This document shows, in pieces, positions 8,156 through 18,494 of a stretch of 64,000 nucleotides of DNA (within the stretch, counting starts at the first letter, position 1; each line of letters starts with the position of its first letter). The stretch is from Pseudoalteromonas rhizosphaerae. Its GTDB lineage: Bacteria; Pseudomonadota; Gammaproteobacteria; Enterobacterales; Alteromonadaceae. The notes beneath the pieces are model-generated. The model was given only the letters and a program-made list of their open reading frames with translations, had not been told where the DNA came from and made no database searches. Both the position numbers and the translations under genes were made by a program. The stretch lies in contig NZ_CABVLM010000002.1 in NCBI RefSeq assembly GCF_902498845.1, positions 403,063 through 467,062 on the forward strand, in the 5' to 3' direction.

Positions 8156-10261
8156 ATGAATATTAAAACCCGTATTCTGGTGTTTGTCATTTTGTTTGAG
8201 ATATTGGCTTATTCAACCCTACAGTTATTCAACACGCTAATTTACAAAGAATCTTTGGATGAATTTAAGCAAAATGAAATTCAGGCTGTGTTTAATGGCA
8301 CTATTTCCCGTATCAATCATCTTACAGAACAAATGCAAGGTCATGCGATCGATCTGGCTCTAAGCGGTGAACAGTTATACTTTCTGCGTCATCAAAAATC
8401 TACTCCCATGGCTGATATCAAGGAACTGGCTCAGCGCACGTTACAAAACAAGTTTACTAGTTTTGAGCAAGCTATGGGCGGAGGGCTTTGGTATCAACCC
8501 CAGGTACTGGATGAGCAGTATCGTTATTTTGGCCCATATGTATATAAAGAAAATAAACAGCTGCAATTTACGTGGGATCTCAATACACCACAGTACGATT
8601 ATTTTTCTCAGGATTGGTACCAGCTTGCTGAACAGCAAGGGTGGGGATTAAACCAATCCAGCTATCGTCCAATATTTTGGACTAACCCTTATTACGATGA
8701 TGCAGGCTCATTCTCGTTGATGATGACTATAGATGCGGTGATGCTTGACGATAACCGCAGTCCGATTGGTATGGCGACGCTCGACTGGTCTTTAGCTGAG
8801 TTAAGTGAGTTTTTAGTCAGCATTAAAGTGACCGAAAATGCACAATCATTTTTATTTCACCGGGATTCTGAGTTAATTATTGGCTTTACAGACAAGCCTC
8901 AAACGGTACAGCAGTTGACCGATGACTTTCCTTGGGCGGCAACATTAGTAGCTCAAAGTCGGTTAAGTAAGGTCAATAGCTTTGGGTTTGAGCAGCTAGC
9001 AATTGAAGATAAGTATATTTTTTATCAGCTTAGTGAGAGCGGTTTTATCTTTGGCTCATTAGTTCCTAAAAATGATTTAAGTAAACAAGTTGATAAAGTG
9101 TCTTCTTGGGCTTTAATCACAGGCAGTGGCATAGGGCTCGGCTTTATTATACTGATGATTTTTATCCTCAAAGCTTTGTTTAGCCCTTTTGATCAGGTAT
9201 TAAATATCATAAAAAGCTCTATTCGTTATGGTAGTAATAAGCAAGTTAATCTACTGCCAGTTGAGTATGCTAAACGCAATGAGTTTACCCCAATTATTAC
9301 TGCTTTAAATGATGTGTACTTACAAGTAAAAAGCTACGTCAGTGAGATTGAAGATGCGAATACCAAGTTGATGTCTTCACAGCAACAAGTAAAACAGTTA
9401 AATGCGGTACTTGAGCGTAAAGTGGCTCTGCGTACTGCTGAGCTTGAGACTAAGACCAAAGAAGCAACATTATCGCTGGAACAGCTAAAACGTACTCAGC
9501 AACAGTTAATTGAAAATGAAAAGCATGCGTCGTTAGGACGATTAGTTGCTGGAGTTGCTCATCAAATAAATACCCCATTGGGCATTTGCGTCACGGCTGC
9601 ATCAGTACTGGAAAGCACCTCGAAAACTATTCATGGCAAAGCGGCTGCGGGTAACATGTCGAGAGAGGAGTTTAATCAGGCCTATGCTCATATAATACAA
9701 AGCACAGAGTTATTGAGCGTGAATCTCCACAGAGCTACCAATCTAATCAATAACTTTAAACAAGTTGCGGTAGACAACGATACACAGGAAAATCGCTGGT
9801 TTAACTTAGGTGAGTATATCGATAATATTCTGCTGTCAATCCACTCACGTGTTGACCAAACGCCTCATAAAGTTAAATGCCAATACCAGCAAGAAATTCG
9901 TTTTTTTGCCTCACCAAGTGCATTCTCGCAAATTTTAGGGCAGCTAGTGGAAAATGCCTTAGTTTACGCTTTTGATGATTCAACGCCTGGGGAGGTGAAC
10001 ATTACAGTGAGTAAACATGATGAACAACTTCAGCTGATAATCAGCGATAATGGTAAAGGCATGCCAGAAGATGTCCGCAAGCAAGTATTTGACCCGTTCT
10101 TTTCTACGAATAACGCACAACTGAGTTTAGGTTTGGGGTTGCACATTGTTTATAATTTAGTAATACATAAACTAGCCGGTACGATAGAGTGCCAGAGTCA
10201 ATTAGGTGCTGGCACTACTTTTATCATTACTATACCAATCAATGTAGTTGAACAACCGTGA
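8156..10261 (+). CDS. Membrane-bound sensor histidine kinase (orphan)
   Basis: 701 residues. TM1 is near residues 7-27 and TM2 near 318-343. They enclose a large periplasmic sensor region of about 290 residues that resembles a Cache-type domain (WYQPQVLDEQYRYFGPYVYKE, split by spacing; MATLDWSLAEL). A linker and a long coiled coil (around 395-455) follow. The phospho-accepting histidine is in GVAHQINTPLG (about 468), and the HATPase N, G1 and G2 boxes are QLVENALVYAF, DNGKGMPED and GLGLHIVYNL. No response regulator gene is adjacent, so its partner lies elsewhere. The ligand cannot be read from the sequence. Confidence 0.9.
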   Translation: MNIKTRILVFVILFEILAYSTLQLFNTLIYKESLDEFKQNEIQAVFNGTISRINHLTEQMQGHAIDLALSGEQLYFLRHQKSTPMADIKELAQRTLQNKFTSFEQAMGGGLWYQPQVLDEQYRYFGPYVYKENKQLQFTWDLNTPQYDYFSQDWYQLAEQQGWGLNQSSYRPIFWTNPYYDDAGSFSLMMTIDAVMLDDNRSPIGMATLDWSLAELSEFLVSIKVTENAQSFLFHRDSELIIGFTDKPQTVQQLTDDFPWAATLVAQSRLSKVNSFGFEQLAIEDKYIFYQLSESGFIFGSLVPKNDLSKQVDKVSSWALITGSGIGLGFIILMIFILKALFSPFDQVLNIIKSSIRYGSNKQVNLLPVEYAKRNEFTPIITALNDVYLQVKSYVSEIEDANTKLMSSQQQVKQLNAVLERKVALRTAELETKTKEATLSLEQLKRTQQQLIENEKHASLGRLVAGVAHQINTPLGICVTAASVLESTSKTIHGKAAAGNMSREEFNQAYAHIIQSTELLSVNLHRATNLINNFKQVAVDNDTQENRWFNLGEYIDNILLSIHSRVDQTPHKVKCQYQQEIRFFASPSAFSQILGQLVENALVYAFDDSTPGEVNITVSKHDEQLQLIISDNGKGMPEDVRKQVFDPFFSTNNAQLSLGLGLHIVYNLVIHKLAGTIECQSQLGAGTTFIITIPINVVEQP

Positions 10262-10267
10262 GTATTT

Positions 10268-11239
10268 TTAAAGCCATTTTTTATTTTTGAAGTAAACGCC
10301 GATGGCACCGGTGATCACGACTAAAAATATAACAAAAAAACTAAATGCGTAAGGGCTCTCTGTACCAGGGATACCGCCTACATTTACGCCAAGTAAACCG
10401 GTTAAAAATCCTAGCGGTAAAAACAGTGCCGCAACCACCGACATCACATACATACGCTGATTTAATTGTTCGGAAACCTGATTAGTAATGGTTTGTTGAA
10501 TAATTTGCGCACGTTCAATAGAGCTATCTAATTCTTCAATAAAGCGGATCAGTAGATTGGTGGTTTCGTTTAACTTGGCTTTGTCGTTTTCACTAAGCCA
10601 GCTGTATTTGTTTGCCATTAAAGTACTGAGCGCTTCTTTTTGTGGCCTTAAGTAGCGTTTTAAACCAATTGATTGACGGCGTAACTGCGACAGTCCTTGG
10701 TTATCAAAGCGCTTGGTCGGCTCGTCAATTTCATCTTCAAAAATATCGAGAGTGTCATCTAAACCATCAATTACCCCTTGCATACGTGAGGTAAGATTTT
10801 GTGTAAGTTGGCAAACTAATTCAGAAATGCTAACTGGCCCAGTTTTTTCTTCCAGTGCAGCTAAAATATCTTGGACTGAAAGTAAACGGCGTTTTCGGGT
10901 AGTGACCACTACATTTTCATTGATAAATAAACGAATTGAGACCATGTCTTCAGGGCTTTGTGCAGGATTTAAATTCACGCCTCGTAAAAACAACATACAA
11001 CCGTTAGTTACTTTGGTGATACGAGGGCGTGTTTCATCGGCTGTTAATGATGCAAGTTCATAATCAGTCAACAATTCACTGTTTTGTAACCAATCTATGG
11101 CTTCACTTTGGCTATAATCAAGATGAACCCACAATTTACCTTGCTCAGGCTGCCAGTTATGTAGGTCTGCGCTATTATCAATTGTGCGTGCGCCGCCTTG
11201 TTCATCAAGTATAAGTGCGTGTAGTAAACCATTGAACAT
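10268..11239 (-). CDS. zntB: Zinc transporter ZntB (CorA family)
   Basis: 323 residues. A long cytoplasmic N-terminal domain rich in helices is followed by two C-terminal TM segments (about 263-285 and 298-318). The signature of the pore loop is GVNVGGIPG, the ZntB form of the CorA GxN motif. Family members move Zn2+ or other divalent cations across the inner membrane as pentamers. It is convergent with the histidine kinase gene (6 bases apart) and divergent from the rim operon. Confidence 0.92.
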   Translation of the reverse strand: MFNGLLHALILDEQGGARTIDNSADLHNWQPEQGKLWVHLDYSQSEAIDWLQNSELLTDYELASLTADETRPRITKVTNGCMLFLRGVNLNPAQSPEDMVSIRLFINENVVVTTRKRRLLSVQDILAALEEKTGPVSISELVCQLTQNLTSRMQGVIDGLDDTLDIFEDEIDEPTKRFDNQGLSQLRRQSIGLKRYLRPQKEALSTLMANKYSWLSENDKAKLNETTNLLIRFIEELDSSIERAQIIQQTITNQVSEQLNQRMYVMSVVAALFLPLGFLTGLLGVNVGGIPGTESPYAFSFFVIFLVVITGAIGVYFKNKKWL

Positions 11240-11388
11240 AGTAAATTCTCATTAATCCTGTATGTTAATATAGTTGACTATTGAGTGACTTAGGTCAATT
11301 AAATTAGCTTATCATTTGGATAAAATTATTTCATTTGTGTTTTTATCCGTGTAGCGTATAAGACAGTTTTTTATTAAAGGGCACATTT

Positions 11389-11817
11389 ATGACGGCAAAG
11401 ATAATTGTTGGTTGGCGTGAGTGGTTAAGTTTACCTGAGCTTGGCATTAATCAAATTAAGGCTAAGATTGATACGGGCGCCCGTACGTCATGTATTCATG
11501 CTCTTAATATTGAAGAATATGAGCGAGAAGGCGAAAAGTGGGTTAAATTTATTGCTCAGCCTTTGCAAGAAGATGAGCACACTCAAATTGAGTGTGATGC
11601 TAAAGTAAAAAAGATGAAATATGTAACCAGCTCAAGTGGGCAGCGTGAGTTGCGGTATTTTATTGAGACTAAGCTCTGCGCTGGTGATAAAAGTTGGCCA
11701 ATAGAAGTCACTTTGACCAGCCGAGCGAGTATGAAGTTTAGAATGTTATTAGGGCGCACAGCCATGGAAAATCGTATAGTCGTTGATCCGGCTTTATCTC
11801 ATTTATTAGATAGTTAA
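11389..11817 (+). CDS. RimB-like retropepsin-fold protease
   Basis: 142 residues, PF05618-type ('ATP-dependent zinc protease' in older annotation). The catalytic-type motif [13 protein letters not shown] (around residue 26) is the aspartic-protease DTG signature. A second conserved stretch is [10 protein letters not shown] near the C-terminus. It lies 10 bases before rimK. In pseudomonads the homologous RimB acts with RimK on ribosomal protein S6 glutamylation. AAAGGG precedes the ATG. Confidence 0.85.
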   Translation: MTAKIIVGWREWLSLPELGINQIKAKIDTGARTSCIHALNIEEYEREGEKWVKFIAQPLQEDEHTQIECDAKVKKMKYVTSSSGQRELRYFIETKLCAGDKSWPIEVTLTSRASMKFRMLLGRTAMENRIVVDPALSHLLDS

Positions 11818-11827
11818 GGTTTTAACT

Positions 11828-12733
11828 ATGAAAATTGGTATTTTATCTCGTAACAAGAATTTATATTCAACGCGTCGTTTAATTGAAGCAGCTGAGATGC
11901 GTGGTCATGAAGTAAAAGTGATCGATGCATTACGTTGTTACATGAACATTAACTCTGAGCAACCAGAGATCCATTATCGCGGTGAAAATTTAAAAGATTT
12001 TGATACCATAATCCCGCGTATTGGTGCTTCAGTTACTTTTTATGGTTGTGCAGTACTGCGTCAGTTTGAAATGATGAATGTATTTCCTGTTAATGAATCA
12101 GTTGCTATTTCACGTTCGCGAGATAAATTACGTTCGTTACAGTTGTTATCACGTAAAGGCGTTGGTATGCCGGTAACCGGTTTTGCCAGCAAGCCAGATG
12201 ACGTTAAAGACTTACTAGAAATGGTTGGCGGTGCACCTGTAGTTATTAAGCTGTTAGAGGGTACTCAAGGCATTGGTGTGGTGTTAGCTGAAACACGTAA
12301 AGCTGCTGAGAGTGTTATTGAAGCCTTTATGGGCTTAAAAGCTAATATCATGGTACAAGAGTATATTAAAGAAGCTGGTGGTGCTGATATCCGCTGTTTC
12401 GTACTTGGTGACAAAGTGATTGCCGCAATGAAGCGTCAAGCACAAGATGGTGAGTTCCGTTCTAATTTACACCGCGGTGGCAGTGCAACATTAGTGCGTA
12501 TTACGCCAGAAGAACGTAGAACAGCAGTAGCTGCAGCTAAAGCAATGGGCTTGAACGTAGCTGGGGTTGATTTACTTCGTTCATCTCGCGGACCTTTGGT
12601 AATGGAAGTTAACTCTTCACCAGGTCTTGAAGGTATCGAAGTAGCAACAGGAAAAGATATTGCAGGCATGGTGATCGAATTTATCGAAAAAACCGCTGCA
12701 ACCAAAAGGACCGCAACGCGTGGCAAAGGTTAG
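11828..12733 (+). CDS. rimK: Ribosomal protein S6-L-glutamate ligase RimK
   Basis: 301 residues, E. coli RimK length. It is an ATP-grasp ligase that adds glutamates to the C-terminus of S6. Recognisable parts are the N-terminal [18 protein letters not shown], the nucleotide loop [13 protein letters not shown] and the metal-binding end [13 protein letters not shown]. It is the middle gene of a three-gene operon and overlaps the next gene by 14 bases. Confidence 0.96.
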   Translation: MKIGILSRNKNLYSTRRLIEAAEMRGHEVKVIDALRCYMNINSEQPEIHYRGENLKDFDTIIPRIGASVTFYGCAVLRQFEMMNVFPVNESVAISRSRDKLRSLQLLSRKGVGMPVTGFASKPDDVKDLLEMVGGAPVVIKLLEGTQGIGVVLAETRKAAESVIEAFMGLKANIMVQEYIKEAGGADIRCFVLGDKVIAAMKRQAQDGEFRSNLHRGGSATLVRITPEERRTAVAAAKAMGLNVAGVDLLRSSRGPLVMEVNSSPGLEGIEVATGKDIAGMVIEFIEKTAATKRTATRGKG

Positions 12734-13778
12734 AATCAATAGTGCGTTTACTTTATTAGGTGAAACGGTGGGTGTCGGTGAGCGTAAGACGCTGGCCCTA
12801 GAAGCAGCTAAGCTGTACACCCATTCGCCGTTGAATATCCCAATAGAGGTAGTGAATGGAGTTCAAGCAGGGCCTGTTTTAATGGTCTGTGCGGCTATTC
12901 ATGGTGATGAACTCAATGGCGTAGAGGTCGTACGCCAATTATTAGCAAAAATAGATGCTAACCAGCTGCGTGGTACGCTGATTGCTGTGCCGATTGTTAA
13001 CGTATTTGGTTTTATTCATAAGTCACGTTATTTACCTGATCGCCGTGATATGAATCGCAGCTTTCCAGGTTCTATTCGTGGATCGCTTGCTGGACGTATG
13101 GCACATATGTTCTTTTCGCAAGTGGCCATTCATTGTACGCATATTATTGATTTACATACTGGCGCAATACATCGCACCAATTTACCGCAAATTCGCGCAG
13201 ATTTGAGTGATGAAGCAACGGCACAAATGGCGAATGCATTTGGTACACCAGCCGTTATTGATGCGTCACTTCGTAATGGTTCACTGCGAAGTGAGGCCGC
13301 GAACTTAGGTATTCCGGTGATCACATACGAAGCTGGAGAAGCGCTGCGGTTTGATCCAATTGCAATAGCGGCTGGTATGCAAGGCGTTGATTATGTCATG
13401 CGTCATTTAAAAATGATCCGTGGCAAGCGTGCTAAAAAGTTACCTGAGCCAATTATTGCCAGCTCTACCAGTTGGGTGCGTGCTGAAGTCGATGGCATTG
13501 TGCGTGCGCAAGTATCATTGGGTGAGCGAGTAATGAAAGGGCAAATATTAGCTTATATCAGTAGCCCACTCGGTGATTCTGAGCTGGAATTATTAGCGCC
13601 AAGAAGTGGTATAGTGATTGGTCAACAAACTATGCCACTGGTTAATGAAGGTGATGCAGTGTTTCATTTAGCATATTTTGCTCACGCAAACAGCTTGGTA
13701 GAACAACAGCTTGAAACCTTTATTGATGAAATAAGTGATATTGAAGATGAGTTAAAAACAGCGGAATTAAATAATTAA
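12720..13778 (+). CDS. Succinylglutamate desuccinylase/aspartoacylase family protein (M14-like)
   Basis: 352 residues from a GTG inside the end of rimK. The Zn-binding motifs of the family are present: IHGDELNG (HxxE) around residue 61 and IDLHTG around 143. The C-terminal domain ([20 protein letters not shown]) has a lipoyl/biotinyl-like hammerhead look. Members deacylate N-acyl amino acids. Its tight coupling to rimK suggests a role in removing or processing glutamate tails, but that is inference. A strong terminator closes the operon. Confidence 0.85.
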   Translation: MAKVRINSAFTLLGETVGVGERKTLALEAAKLYTHSPLNIPIEVVNGVQAGPVLMVCAAIHGDELNGVEVVRQLLAKIDANQLRGTLIAVPIVNVFGFIHKSRYLPDRRDMNRSFPGSIRGSLAGRMAHMFFSQVAIHCTHIIDLHTGAIHRTNLPQIRADLSDEATAQMANAFGTPAVIDASLRNGSLRSEAANLGIPVITYEAGEALRFDPIAIAAGMQGVDYVMRHLKMIRGKRAKKLPEPIIASSTSWVRAEVDGIVRAQVSLGERVMKGQILAYISSPLGDSELELLAPRSGIVIGQQTMPLVNEGDAVFHLAYFAHANSLVEQQLETFIDEISDIEDELKTAELNN

Positions 13779-13797
13779 TTGCTGATTGTAACTGATC

Positions 13798-13834
13798 AAA
13801 AAAGCCGTTTAAGGATATTCTTAAACGGCTTTTT
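13798..13834. terminator. Bidirectional terminator, rim operon / mscS-like gene
   Basis: A 13-bp perfect stem (AAAGCCGTTTAAG) with loop GATATT, flanked by an A-run on the left and a T-run on the right. It serves the convergent genes on both sides. Confidence 0.92.
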
Positions 13835-13850
13835 GTTATGTGCTTTTCGT

Positions 13851-14423
13851 TTATTGCAGCTTTTTAGGTCCAATAGCGCGCTTAACCGCGATTGCTTTAG
13901 TAGGTTTCGGCTCTTTATTTAAAACCATCACCGGACGAGTAACAAATAGGTTATTAGGATAAATAACTCGGTGCCCATCAACATGTTCTAATACCACATT
14001 CATCAAGCCCATCTCGACAATACGCCCCTCAACAAAGTTCGCGCCGTCAATAACTCTAACCCAATAACCAACACGACAGTCATTCTGAATAAACATTAGC
14101 AAAAACGAGGTCAGATTGCTTAATAGCGACCAAGCTGCAAATAGTGCAACACCTAGCATGGCAAACAAGGATGAGCCAAGTACCAGTAAACCCCGTAATT
14201 CAATACCCCAAAAAACTAACACTAAGCACAGCATTACAAATGCGAGAATAATTTTCAGTAATAGTTCGGCACGATATTTACGGTGAATATCGACTTTGCC
14301 CTTAATAGTTTTTTCGAGTAATTTTTTAGTCAGTTTTAATAGTACAGGAAAAAGTAACAGAGCAACTAAAGTGACGATGAGTTTATACTGCGTGCTAAGA
14401 ATATCTAACAGTTCCACAATCAA
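13851..14423 (-). CDS. Small MscS-family mechanosensitive channel protein
   Basis: 190 residues. Two or three N-terminal TM segments (about 12-30, 52-75 and 77-112) are followed by an MscS beta-domain with RVGYWVRVIDGANFVEGRI and the typical HVDGHRVIYPNN. It is shorter than E. coli MscS (286) and lacks most of the C-terminal alpha-beta vestibule. The start is TTG 14423 or GTG 14417; neither has a strong ribosome-binding site. Confidence 0.85.
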   Translation of the reverse strand: MIVELLDILSTQYKLIVTLVALLLFPVLLKLTKKLLEKTIKGKVDIHRKYRAELLLKIILAFVMLCLVLVFWGIELRGLLVLGSSLFAMLGVALFAAWSLLSNLTSFLLMFIQNDCRVGYWVRVIDGANFVEGRIVEMGLMNVVLEHVDGHRVIYPNNLFVTRPVMVLNKEPKPTKAIAVKRAIGPKKLQ

Positions 14424-14469
14424 TCCAAATGCGGTTTAGGAGCAACTAGTTTAGCGTTTTTAGCACACT

Positions 14470-16179
14470 TTAAAAGGAATTTTTTACAGTGACTAGCCAT
14501 TGAATAGAATCAACATCATCACTTTTATCAAGTGGAGCGGCGATATCTAAATGGATCACAGTACCTGCATTTGCTCTGCTTGGGGCGAGTCGTAACCCGA
14601 TACCTATATTTTTCAATACTTGGCCATTTTTACCGTTATTTTGGTCATTAAACCAAGCGCGACCAATATCAAAAAATGCAGCTCCACCAACTTTAAACAG
14701 CTGAAGCAGGTCGTATTCCCAATAATAGCGTTTTTCAAGATTAACTAAAAAACTACGATCGCCTTGTTGGTAGTCTAGCGGATAGCCACGTAGGCCATTT
14801 TCGCCGCCTAAGATTAGCTGTTTGTCGGGGGTTAGGTTTTTAGCATAGTCTAAGCGTATTTTGGCATACCACGATTGTTCAAAACTGGTGTTTAAATAAT
14901 ACTGCACTTGAGTGCTCGCGAGTAAGTTCTCTACTTTGCTTTGTTGTTCGTTCCAATTACCATCTAGGCTAGCATGAAAGCGCCAAAGGGTATTATCGCC
15001 ACTAAAATGAGCTTTTTTCGCATCAAAAGAGTAAATAGCGCGGCTATCGTCATTGCTTAACTCTTCACTTGCATAGCCTAATAAACCTTGCACATTCCAA
15101 CCAAGATTTAAATCTTCAGTACGATAAATACTGTCGAAATTACGCACTTTTATGTAGTGATCCTCAAACCAATGACCACTGATATATGGATAGCTTAGCT
15201 CTCGCTTTTCTGCCAATGGTATGACGGTATTTACAGTGCTTTCAAATGCTTGTTGTTCATGGGTGTAACCGACGCTAATACGTTGAGTCCAATTATTAGC
15301 AAGCTGTTTAGAGTGGCCAAAGTGAATACGATTATAGTCTGTTTTCTGGATAAATTGACTGAATACTTCACCACGTTTATAGAGAGATTCAATTCGTTGA
15401 TCAGAGTAGCTTAATAAGCCATAGCTGTAAGGCGTATCAATAGAGTAAAAAGGGTAGCTAAGCTCGAGTAAATGGCGTTTACCATCGTCGTTATCTGAGT
15501 ATTCTATACGACCACGGTAGCGGCTAGAAAGTATATTAGGATCATCATAAACAAACAGGTAACCATTACGTTCTGCATCGGTAGTGCGAGCAAGTGACAA
15601 ACGTTTACCCCAGCCAAATAAATTGGATTCGCGAAACCCAATGCTCGATTTATTTTCGCCACCACTGCGGCTGAAGCTAATTTCTGGTAGTAACGTCCAT
15701 AAATCGCGGGTGATCACTTTTACATTAATGTCACCATCGCAGTTAGTTTCTGCTTTTATTCTGGCATCGTATAGATAACCTTGACGACGTAATAAGCGCT
15801 CTGATTCGGCGAGTTTTTTCGGCTCATAGTGATCACCAGGTTCGAACAATAAAATATTTTTTATAACGTCTGGCTCAGTGGTCATATGAACACGATTGGC
15901 AAAGCGAAATAATGCGTTATTTTCTGCTTCTAAATTGGTATTGAAGACGTTGAGTTGATCAAGTTCGACCTGGGCAATTTTGGCTTTGTTGGTTTTTTCT
16001 GGCAGTGTCTCATCGACATCAAGTTGGCGACGGAGATTTTTTTCAGTGGGTGTAATTGTGCGTTGATTACTGCAACTTTGCTGTTCGTCACCAGATGATT
16101 GCGCTAAGCCATAGGATGAATAGAGCAAAGTGCTGCAACAGCTAAACAATAAAAATGCATAAGCGTTATTTACAACCAT
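14470..16179 (-). CDS. BamA/TamA-like outer-membrane beta-barrel protein
   Basis: 569 residues with an N-terminal export signal (hydrophobic run to about residue 26, ending YGLAQSS). One POTRA-like module (LLFEPGDHYEPKKLAESERL, then RRQGYLYDARI) lies around residues 105-150. A barrel of the surface-antigen type follows, with the conserved LGGENGLRGYP loop motif (around residue 453) and a terminal phenylalanine (WLVTVKNSF), the outer-membrane insertion signature. It is shorter than BamA, with a single recognisable POTRA. Specific substrate unknown. AAGGA precedes the ATG. Confidence 0.85.
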   Translation of the reverse strand: MVVNNAYAFLLFSCCSTLLYSSYGLAQSSGDEQQSCSNQRTITPTEKNLRRQLDVDETLPEKTNKAKIAQVELDQLNVFNTNLEAENNALFRFANRVHMTTEPDVIKNILLFEPGDHYEPKKLAESERLLRRQGYLYDARIKAETNCDGDINVKVITRDLWTLLPEISFSRSGGENKSSIGFRESNLFGWGKRLSLARTTDAERNGYLFVYDDPNILSSRYRGRIEYSDNDDGKRHLLELSYPFYSIDTPYSYGLLSYSDQRIESLYKRGEVFSQFIQKTDYNRIHFGHSKQLANNWTQRISVGYTHEQQAFESTVNTVIPLAEKRELSYPYISGHWFEDHYIKVRNFDSIYRTEDLNLGWNVQGLLGYASEELSNDDSRAIYSFDAKKAHFSGDNTLWRFHASLDGNWNEQQSKVENLLASTQVQYYLNTSFEQSWYAKIRLDYAKNLTPDKQLILGGENGLRGYPLDYQQGDRSFLVNLEKRYYWEYDLLQLFKVGGAAFFDIGRAWFNDQNNGKNGQVLKNIGIGLRLAPSRANAGTVIHLDIAAPLDKSDDVDSIQWLVTVKNSF

Positions 16180-16245
16180 TGAAATCCTTTATTATGGGTT
16201 TTTACCGTTAACCCACTACACACTAAGTTTGTGTATAAGTCTACC

Positions 16246-16545
16246 TCATTGTTGCAATAGTGTGAGGAAATAGTGTGCTAAGGCTGCTAATAAATGCTCA
16301 GCTTCAATGCCTTCGCCATTAATCCAAATACTGTTACTGTAGTGTTCAAAGTTTAAATTAAAGCTTTGCTGTGCATACGTAAAGCGACATTGGTGGCGAT
16401 CCGCTCCCGCTGCAAATTCACCAATTACTATTTCTGGGCCATGTAAAAATAACTGTGCCCAAAGCTCGAAATCATCATCGTTGGGCATTTCGCTGGGGAT
16501 AATAATAATGGCATTATGTTGATTATCAAGTTGCAACTGAGTCAT
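16246..16545 (-). CDS. Small conserved hypothetical protein (possibly DUF3630)
   Basis: 99 residues from ATG 16545, with AAAGAG 8 bases upstream; a TTG one codon earlier is less likely. The protein is acidic and soluble (PSEMPNDDDFELWAQLFLHG; HYFLTLLQQ at the end). It lies 15 bases downstream of recQ on the same strand, so it is probably co-transcribed. It resembles a DUF3630-type protein from memory; no function is known to me. Confidence 0.65.
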   Translation of the reverse strand: MTQLQLDNQHNAIIIIPSEMPNDDDFELWAQLFLHGPEIVIGEFAAGADRHQCRFTYAQQSFNLNFEHYSNSIWINGEGIEAEHLLAALAHYFLTLLQQ

Positions 16546-16560
16546 CAATTTTCTCTTTAT

Positions 16561-18393
16561 TTAAGACTGGGCTAAGTAGTCGCGTATGGCGTGTAAAAAA
16601 GGGCTGCCGTACTTATTGAGTTTAGTAAAGCCAACCCCTGACACTTTGAGAAATTCACTGTCATTGGTTGGCATCAGTTGCGCCATTTCTGCGAGGGTTT
16701 TATCGTTAAATACTACATATGGTGGCACATCATCCGCATCGGCAAGCTCTTTACGTAAGGCGCGTAGTTTGGCAAATAGCTTTTTATCGTAATTAAACTG
16801 AGCGAGCTTGTCTTGGTATACGTGCTTCGCTTGCAGACGTGGTTCAGCCATTTGCAGCGCGTATTGACCTTTCAAAATAGCGCGAGCACCTTCGGTTAAG
16901 CGCAGTGCTGAGCCTTGGGTGATATCTTGACTCAGTAAGCCTTGGTGAATCAGTTGGCGTAAAATACTGAGCCAAAATTCACTACTGTGGTCTTTACCTA
17001 TGCCATAAGTGCTGAGTTGGTGGTGATTGTTATCCCTAATGCGGCTGGTATTTGCTCCGCGCAGTAGCTCAACTATGTAGCCTAAACCAAACCGTTGTTC
17101 GGCACGATACACACACGAAAGGGCTTGTTGTGCCACTAAAGTACCATCAAAACTTTTTGGTGGATTTAGGCAAATATCGCAGTTGCCGCAAGGTTCGCGT
17201 TGATATTCACTAAAGTAGTTAAGAAGTATTTGTCGACGACATGTTTGTGCTTCTGCGAAGCTGGCCATGGCGTTAAAGCGTTGCTCTTCGACACGACGAC
17301 GTTGTTCATCTTCAATGTCTTCAAAAAATCGCCTAACACGGCCAATATCGGCCGGATCAAAATACATAATAGCTTCAGCGGCCAAGCCATCACGGCCAGC
17401 ACGGCCAGTTTCTTGATAGTAAGACTCGATACTTTTGGGAATATCATAATGCAGTACAAAACGGACGTTGGGTTTATTAATGCCCATGCCAAAGGCAACA
17501 GTAGCCACCACTATTTGAATATCGTCACGGGCGAAACCGGTTTGTACAAATTGGCGTTGCTCGTTACTCATACCTGCATGGTAAGCCGCTGCGTTCATTC
17601 CAGCATCAGCGATCTTTTCAGCTATTTCATCAACTCGTTTTCGACTGGTGCAATAAATAATACCACTTTGACTTTGTTGTTCTTTTAAGTAGCGAAGTAA
17701 TTGCGCCAGCGGTTTGAATTTCTCTTCAATGGTGTAACGAATATTTGGTCGATCGAAACTACCAGTGTGTATATAGGGGGCATTTAAACCAAGCTGCTGG
17801 ACAATATCAAACCGCGTGGCTTTATCAGCTGTCGCTGTGAGCGCCATCATAGGTACATCTGCAAAGCGTTGTTTTAGTTCGCTTAAGCGGCAGTAGTGAG
17901 GGCGAAAATCATGGCCCCAATGTGATACACAGTGAGCTTCGTCAATCGCAAATAAACTAATATTAAGATGACTTAAGCGCTCTTTAAATTCATGTTGCAG
18001 CACTTTTTCAGGTGCAACATACAGTAGCTTAAGCAAACCACTGTGCAGTTGTTGATATATTTGCTGCTGTTCGTCGCGGTTTAAACTGTTATTGATATAC
18101 GCTGCTTTCACCCCGAGCGCTTGTAATTGTGATACTTGATCTTGCATAAGGGAAATTAATGGCGAAATAACGACTGTCAGACCGCTTAAGGCAAGCGCGG
18201 GCACTTGGTAGCATACTGATTTGCCGCCGCCAGTTGGCAGCAATACTAGCGAATCTTGGCCGTTAAGGGCTGCATTGATCACCGTTTCTTGGCCATCACG
18301 AAATTCGCTATAACCAAACACTTGTTTGAGTATAGCTGCGGGACTGCGCACTACGGTGCTTGCTGTGGGATTTGGTGTATTCATCGCGGACAT
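16561..18393 (-). CDS. recQ: ATP-dependent DNA helicase RecQ
   Basis: 610 residues, E. coli RecQ length. It is a 3'-5' helicase for recombination and repair. Walker A is LPTGGGKSVCYQ (around residue 55) and the DEAH box with aromatic-rich loop is IDEAHCVSHWGHDFRP. The helicase C domain includes YYQETGRAGRDG, the RQC zinc site is EPCGNCDIC, and a C-terminal HRDC domain runs from about residue 525 (ending LHAIRDYLAQS). recQ, yigI and rarD are also close together in E. coli. Confidence 0.97.
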   Translation of the reverse strand: MSAMNTPNPTASTVVRSPAAILKQVFGYSEFRDGQETVINAALNGQDSLVLLPTGGGKSVCYQVPALALSGLTVVISPLISLMQDQVSQLQALGVKAAYINNSLNRDEQQQIYQQLHSGLLKLLYVAPEKVLQHEFKERLSHLNISLFAIDEAHCVSHWGHDFRPHYCRLSELKQRFADVPMMALTATADKATRFDIVQQLGLNAPYIHTGSFDRPNIRYTIEEKFKPLAQLLRYLKEQQSQSGIIYCTSRKRVDEIAEKIADAGMNAAAYHAGMSNEQRQFVQTGFARDDIQIVVATVAFGMGINKPNVRFVLHYDIPKSIESYYQETGRAGRDGLAAEAIMYFDPADIGRVRRFFEDIEDEQRRRVEEQRFNAMASFAEAQTCRRQILLNYFSEYQREPCGNCDICLNPPKSFDGTLVAQQALSCVYRAEQRFGLGYIVELLRGANTSRIRDNNHHQLSTYGIGKDHSSEFWLSILRQLIHQGLLSQDITQGSALRLTEGARAILKGQYALQMAEPRLQAKHVYQDKLAQFNYDKKLFAKLRALRKELADADDVPPYVVFNDKTLAEMAQLMPTNDSEFLKVSGVGFTKLNKYGSPFLHAIRDYLAQS

Positions 18394-18494
18394 TTTAGAG
18401 CTTTTAGACGACCTTGCATAGGTGCTTTTTATCGCACTTTCTTTTTAGTTGTGCTTTACTCATCTTACCAGTTATAAAGTCGCGGATAATAATA

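Noticed and set aside
17200..17688. A 162-codon open frame on the plus strand.
   Set aside because: Lies wholly inside recQ on the other strand, whose product has all RecQ motifs; no ribosome-binding site or recognisable protein features.
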